A DNA stretch of 64,000 nt from Alphaproteobacteria bacterium. GTDB taxonomy: Bacteria > Pseudomonadota > Alphaproteobacteria > Ferrovibrionales > Ferrovibrionaceae. Below, piece after piece: positions 60,160 through 64,000 of the stretch. The stretch lies in contig JAGXRD010000083.1 of the NCBI GenBank assembly GCA_018336035.1, forward strand, positions 1 through 64,000, written 5' to 3'. The position numbers were made by a program, and so were the translations under genes. Each line of letters begins with the position of its first letter. The first letter of the stretch is position 1. The notes beneath the pieces were generated by a model. It made no database searches and was not told where the DNA came from. It was given only the letters and a program-made list of their open reading frames with translations.

Positions 60160-61488
60160 CTAGTGGCTGTGTGTGGGCTTCGACGGCTGGGGAGCCGCGT
60201 TTGTTGCATTGGCGTTGAGTTTGTAGGCGACCGTGCCGGGCGGGTTTTTGTACCAACCTGGATCGCGGTAATCGCCACGGGCCAGGCCCTCGCGCACCTT
60301 CACCACAGTGAACATGCCGCCCATCTCGAGAGGACCGAACGGCCCGCTGCCGCTCATCATCGGCAGGGTGTTGTTCGGCAGCGGCATCTCCATCTCACCC
60401 ATATCGGCCATGCCGCGCTCGCCCATCGTCATGTAATCGGGAATGAGCGAGACGATCCGCTTGGTCATGCCGCGATGATCGACGCCGATCATGGTCGGCA
60501 CGTCATGTCCCATGGCATTCATGGTGTGATGCGACTTGTGGCAGTGGAATGCCCAGTCGCCCGGCGCATCGGCGTCAAACTCGAAAGCGCGCATCGCACC
60601 GACCGGCGCATCGATGGTGACTTCCGGCCAGCGCGCCGAAGGCGGCACCCAGCCGCCATCCGTGCCGGTCACCGAGAAATGGTAGCCGTGCAAATGAATG
60701 GGGTGGTTGGTCATGGTCAGGTTACCGAAGCGGATACGGACACGATCGCCAAGCCGCACCGGCAGACTGTCGATGCCGGGAAAGACGCGGCTGTTCCAGG
60801 TCCACAGGTTGAAGTTCAGCATCTCGGCGACCTTGGGCGTTGCCGCGCCGGGATCGATGTCATACGCGCTCATCAGGAAGACGAAATCCCGATCCACCCG
60901 ATACTGGTTCGGGTCGCGCGGATGCACGATGAACATGCCCATCATGCCCATGGCCATCTGCACCATTTCATCAGCATGCGGGTGATACATGAAGGTGCCG
61001 GATTTCCTCAGCTGGAACTCGTAGACGTAAGTCTCGCCCGGCTTGATATGCGGCTGGCTCAGGCCGCCCACGCCATCCATGCCGGATGGCAGCAACTGGC
61101 CATGCCAGTGGATGGTGGTGTGTTCCGGCAGCTTGTTGGTGACGAACAGGCGCACCTTGTCGCCTTCGACCGCCTCAATCGTCGGCCCGGGCGAGCTGCC
61201 GTTATAGCCCCAGAGATTGGCCTTCATGCCCGGCGCCAGCTCGCGCACGACAGGTTCGGCAACCAGGTGGAATTCCTTCCACTCGCCATTCATGCGCCAG
61301 GGCGCCGACCAGCCATTCAGGGTGACGACCGGATTGAACGGCCGGCCGCTGGAGGGCTGCGGCGGCGGGGCTGTTTTCGGACCAGGCGAATAAACCGGCT
61401 CAGGCAGATTGGCGAGCGCGGTGCGGCTGACGGCGGCAGCCGCGACGCCGGAGGCAGCAGCAGCGAACAGGTTTCGGCGTGACAGCAT
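60160..61488 (-). CDS. Multicopper oxidase (copper resistance/CopA-like), Tat-exported
   Basis: A 442-residue enzyme with the Tat signal 'MLSRRNLFAAAASGVAAAAV'. The four copper-binding motifs are visible: 'TTIHWHGQL', 'FMYHPHADEM', 'NHPIHLHGYHF' and 'WAFHCHKSHHTMNAM' (Cys-His plus the axial Met of the type 1 site). A Met-rich segment ('MTMGERGMADMGEMEMPLPNNTLPMM') in the C-terminal part resembles Cu(I) oxidases. It would oxidise Cu(I) to less harmful Cu(II). It is 10 bases after the TolC-like gene ends. Confidence 0.93.
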   Translation of the reverse strand: MLSRRNLFAAAASGVAAAAVSRTALANLPEPVYSPGPKTAPPPQPSSGRPFNPVVTLNGWSAPWRMNGEWKEFHLVAEPVVRELAPGMKANLWGYNGSSPGPTIEAVEGDKVRLFVTNKLPEHTTIHWHGQLLPSGMDGVGGLSQPHIKPGETYVYEFQLRKSGTFMYHPHADEMVQMAMGMMGMFIVHPRDPNQYRVDRDFVFLMSAYDIDPGAATPKVAEMLNFNLWTWNSRVFPGIDSLPVRLGDRVRIRFGNLTMTNHPIHLHGYHFSVTGTDGGWVPPSARWPEVTIDAPVGAMRAFEFDADAPGDWAFHCHKSHHTMNAMGHDVPTMIGVDHRGMTKRIVSLIPDYMTMGERGMADMGEMEMPLPNNTLPMMSGSGPFGPLEMGGMFTVVKVREGLARGDYRDPGWYKNPPGTVAYKLNANATNAAPQPSKPTHSH

Positions 61489-61498
61489 GATGGCCTCC

Positions 61499-62917
61499 TT
61501 AATGGCCAGCCGCGCCGGACCGCGCAGCCACCATCCCCAGGGAGGACGGGCTGCCCGATGCGTCGACGGGTGCAATGGTGACGAAGGTCAGATCGGTATC
61601 GGCGATCCAGAAATCGCGTTGCGCTTCGAGCGCGGCGCTCACATCGGCAATCTGGTCGCGGGCATCGGCCAGAAGTTCGAATGTCGAGATCAGCATGCCG
61701 TTGTAGCGCAGCACCATTTCCTCCGAGACCTTCTGCCGCAGCGGGATGATGTGGAACGCGTAATGCTGCGCGAGATCGTAGGCCGTGCGATAGCCGGTAT
61801 AGGCCTCGCGGGCCGCCGACCGGGCATTGATGGCGGTATCGGCCAGCAGATGGACCGACTGCATGTAGATGCTCTCGGCCTTGGTCGCCTTGGCATCGCC
61901 GAAATCGAAGATCGGCACTTCAATCGAGATTTCATAACCGGTCTTGTCGTCCTTGCCGGTCTCGCTGTTCCGTATGAATCCGGTCTCAAGGACATTGATG
62001 AAGCGTGTGGCCTGCGTCAGCCCATTTGCCTTTCGGGTCGCTTCAGCATTGGCCTTCGCCATCCACACATCGAGCCGCTCGGCAATCGCCCTGGCTTCGA
62101 TATCCTCGATCTCGCGCGGCTGCTTCGGGATATCGGGCAGGCGTTCGGGCAGCTTGAAGGCCATATCCCTGCCCCACAGCCCCATCAGACGGCCAAGCCG
62201 CTCACGCGCCGCTGTGGCGGCAATGCGCGCCTTGGCGACACGGGCTGTCGTATCGGCGTAGAACAGTTGCTCGCGCGCATAGGCCAGCATGGAAAAATTG
62301 CCGACCTGTTTCATGCGACGCGCCAGTTCGGCCTGCGTATCGGCGGCTTCGCGGACCTCGATGGCGTATCTGGCGATCTGTTCGGCAGCAACCGCCTCGT
62401 ACCAGGCGCGCTGGGTGCGGGCGGCGAGCGACAGGACGTCCGCTGCGGTGTTGAGCTTGGTACGCTCGTAGCGCCGGTTTTCGATCCCGGCCGCGATGGG
62501 CAGCACCAGCAGGCTCAGGGCATCCACGGTGACGCTGCGCTCGATTTCCGTTTCGCCACTGCGACGCAGCCGGCCATAGGTGAAGCCGGGATTTGCCGGG
62601 CGCCAGGAACTGGTCAGGTCGGCGGCGCCGATACCGAGTTCGGCAAAACCGGCCTGCAGACGCCGGTTGTTCAGCAGCGCGACCTGAACGGCATCGTCGG
62701 CCGTCAGCGGTTTTGCCAATAGCCTGTCCAGCGTATCGCGGACCGTCTGCTCTTCCTGTTCGCTCTTGATCCAGAGCGGGCGTTTGCCGATGCGCTGTTC
62801 GGTGGTGTCTGCCACCTCATCGAACGCACCATTGGCCACCGGACCGGCACAGGCCGCGAGAAGAGCGACAAGCGCAACCGACGCCGTCACGCGTCGCAAC
62901 GTGATCTTCGGGCTCAT
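61499..62917 (-). CDS. TolC-family outer-membrane lipoprotein
   Basis: A 472-residue protein. The N terminus has the lipobox 'LVALLAACAGP'. The two-repeat efflux-duct pattern follows: 'TADDAVQVALLNNRRLQAGFAELGIGAADLTSSWRPANPGF', and the second copy near 'RAIAERLDVWMAKANAEATRKANG'. It would form the outer-membrane part of a metal efflux system. The operon lacks an RND pump and membrane-fusion partner, so these must be elsewhere, or the protein serves another channel. Its start overlaps the upstream His-rich gene by four bases. Confidence 0.9.
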   Translation of the reverse strand: MSPKITLRRVTASVALVALLAACAGPVANGAFDEVADTTEQRIGKRPLWIKSEQEEQTVRDTLDRLLAKPLTADDAVQVALLNNRRLQAGFAELGIGAADLTSSWRPANPGFTYGRLRRSGETEIERSVTVDALSLLVLPIAAGIENRRYERTKLNTAADVLSLAARTQRAWYEAVAAEQIARYAIEVREAADTQAELARRMKQVGNFSMLAYAREQLFYADTTARVAKARIAATAARERLGRLMGLWGRDMAFKLPERLPDIPKQPREIEDIEARAIAERLDVWMAKANAEATRKANGLTQATRFINVLETGFIRNSETGKDDKTGYEISIEVPIFDFGDAKATKAESIYMQSVHLLADTAINARSAAREAYTGYRTAYDLAQHYAFHIIPLRQKVSEEMVLRYNGMLISTFELLADARDQIADVSAALEAQRDFWIADTDLTFVTIAPVDASGSPSSLGMVAARSGAAGH

Positions 62918-63246
62918 GGCTTGTGCCCTCCATGATGACCATGGCCGCCATGTTTCATGCCCGGTCCGGCATGCTCAGCCTGGGTCCGGGGCGGCTCGTC
63001 AGCGCCCTTCAGGGCGCCGGCGTGGCCGCCAACATCGCGGACGGTGTCATTGGCCTGACGCCAGTCGAGCTTCTGTTCGAACTGCGGCTGACGGTAGGAC
63101 GCGAAATCCGAGACATAGCGATGCGGCGGAACAACTGCCTGCGGGTCCGCCGGATCCGGGCGTTTGTCACCGGCGGTGGCCGTCTCAGCCAGACCAAGTG
63201 TCAGCATCAGCAGCATCAAAACTGCCGATTGCATGCGGGAAGACAT
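62914..63246 (-). CDS. Small secreted His-rich protein
   Basis: A 110-residue protein with a signal peptide ending in 'ETATAG'. The middle is polar with a WRQ block ('KLDWRQANDTVRDVGGHAGALKGADEPP'). The tail is histidine- and glycine-rich ('GPGMKHGGHGHHGGHKP'), which should bind Cu or Ni. No homologous family is recognised. It overlaps the TolC-like gene by four bases, so it is part of the same unit. Confidence 0.8.
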   Translation of the reverse strand: MSSRMQSAVLMLLMLTLGLAETATAGDKRPDPADPQAVVPPHRYVSDFASYRQPQFEQKLDWRQANDTVRDVGGHAGALKGADEPPRTQAEHAGPGMKHGGHGHHGGHKP

Positions 63247-63324
63247 GGAAATACCTCACGACGTTGAGCAACAAACTCCGGCTGCGACTGACAGTTGTGG
63301 TGTCAGGCGCAGATGTGCTGTGGC

Positions 63325-63759
63325 TCAGACTCTCGGAGGCTCGCTGGGAGACGGAGGTGTAATGCTCGCCGGGACCGGAACGGCAGCCGGCGCATGGATG
63401 CCGGGGCGTTCGGCCATGCCAACGCCGATGGGCGATATCAGTGTGAAGCCCGTCATCGTGCAGTCTTTGCACAGCATGCAGCCTTCATCGCAGGGGCCCT
63501 GCGACTGTTGCTGCGGGGCCTCGGCGGCGGCTTCACTCTCGCAGTCATGGCCGGCTTTGGCCATGTGATGACCGGCCTGCGCGCTGCCCTGGGCGCTGCC
63601 CGGCTCGACGGACTGCAGGACCGTGCTGGCCATCATCGGCATGGCGATACTGTGAGAGATCGAAGCGATGGTGCTGGCAAAGATCAGGCCGAGCAGCGCC
63701 ACGACTGTGCCGAAACGGCGCAGTCCCGGGACCTGATTCGAATGCTGTCGGCGGCTCAT
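63325..63759 (-). CDS. Small Cys-rich exported or membrane-anchored protein
   Basis: A 144-residue protein. One membrane segment or signal ('GTVVALLGLIFASTIASISHSIAMPMM') is followed by a Gln/Ser/Ala-rich linker with 'AGHHMAKAGHDC', then a Cys block 'CDEGCMLCKDC', then a hydrophobic and Pro-rich tail. The Cys and His set looks like a metal-binding knuckle facing the periplasm. It is the first gene of the copper operon, about 80 bases before the His-rich gene. I do not recognise the family; it resembles DUF2946-type small metal-linked proteins only in general layout. Confidence 0.7.
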   Translation of the reverse strand: MSRRQHSNQVPGLRRFGTVVALLGLIFASTIASISHSIAMPMMASTVLQSVEPGSAQGSAQAGHHMAKAGHDCESEAAAEAPQQQSQGPCDEGCMLCKDCTMTGFTLISPIGVGMAERPGIHAPAAVPVPASITPPSPSEPPRV

Positions 63760-63858
63760 GGTCGAAATCTAAGTCCTTACCCTGTGGGAAGGTCAAGCCG
63801 GACCCGGCAGATTCATAGGCTTACCGACAAATCGCCCGCGCACGCCCAGCGGCCAGCC

Positions 63859-64000
63859 TCAGACGCCGATATCCTCGTTCCACAGCTGCGGCCTGGCCGC
63901 GATGAAGTCGCGCATCAGCGCAATGCAGGTTTCGTCCTGCCGCACCTCGAGGACGACGCCGCGGCTGCGCAGCAGGTCTTCCTCGCCCATGAAAGTGCGG
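63859..64000 (-). CDS. Nucleoside/cytosine-type deaminase, C-terminal end (truncated by window)
   Basis: The last 46 residues of a minus-strand gene reading 'RTFMGEEDLLRSRGVVLEV' then 'DETCIALMRDFIAARPQLWNEDIGV'. This ending ('CI.LM.dFIa..P.LWNEDIG') is typical of cytidine/deoxycytidylate-deaminase superfamily nucleoside deaminases. The zinc motifs and start lie outside the window. It is in the same direction as the copper operon and about 100 bases upstream of its first gene. Confidence 0.6.
   Translation of the reverse strand, partial: RTFMGEEDLLRSRGVVLEVRQDETCIALMRDFIAARPQLWNEDIGV

Noticed and set aside
1-64000. CRISPR array, prophage, integrase or insertion sequence
   Set aside because: No evenly spaced direct repeats with unique spacers, no transposase or integrase frames, and no attachment-site duplication at the tRNA were seen.

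Overview
The window is GC-rich chromosomal DNA of an alphaproteobacterium. The evidence is gene content: a PopZ-type polar organiser next to valS and a TolC-family gene, the tolC / rhodanese / pcm-like neighbourhood, a sigma-54 flagellar hook gene, an aerobic CO-dehydrogenase-type maturation module, and many TRAP, Bug and MFS transport genes. A Rhodospirillales-like, free-living and motile organism is my best guess; the genus cannot be read from the sequence. Coding density is high. I saw no insertion sequence, prophage, CRISPR array or rRNA. One tRNA (Cys) was found.

Layout. 0-5 kb: the end of a Bug/TctC solute-binding protein, a secreted protein with an internal duplication, then (minus strand) msrQ, a 2-hydroxyacid dehydrogenase and an N-acyl-D-amino-acid deacylase. 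5-12 kb: signalling and motility, with a membrane PAS histidine kinase, an isolated flgE behind a textbook sigma-54 promoter, a CBS protein, a PilZ-like protein and a lipoprotein. 12-16 kb: gatCAB and ruvX. 16-24 kb: an ABC importer whose permease and ATPase genes bracket three enzyme genes, with a TetR regulator, a divergent binding protein and two matching operator-like palindromes, followed by an MFS transporter. 24-31 kb: deaminase, valS, popZ, tolC, rhodanese, pcm-like gene, tRNA-Cys. 32-37 kb: a tightly overlapped five-gene CoxD/CoxE/XdhC/MocA-type molybdenum-hydroxylase maturation operon with no structural genes in the window. 37-45 kb: a degenerate EAL protein, unknown proteins, purU, a DUF2256 gene fused by a 4-base overlap to a (6-4) photolyase, and a REC-kinase-REC / response-regulator pair.

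45-53 kb: a TRAP transporter and MarR regulator divergent from an indolepyruvate:ferredoxin oxidoreductase pair (iorA, iorB), which together look like an uptake-plus-oxidation unit for aryl 2-oxoacids. 53-58 kb: a ScsB/DsbD-type reductase with a secreted thioredoxin-like partner, an LpxR-type outer-membrane protein, arfB with a helically phased CTTAT array upstream, and an unknown HTH-like protein. 58-64 kb: a seven-gene minus-strand copper-handling operon (Cys-rich membrane protein, His-rich secreted protein, TolC-like lipoprotein, Tat-exported multicopper oxidase, cupredoxin, CusF-like protein, LTxxQ/CpxP-like protein). The last bases hold the end of a nucleoside deaminase.

The most interesting items are the copper operon with its two unusual small metal-rich proteins, the phased CTTAT array, the TetR regulon with paired operators and an SDR-fold enzyme lacking its catalytic lysine, and the degenerate EAL protein with its small partner. 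No single locus can be called a new defence or mobile system from sequence alone.
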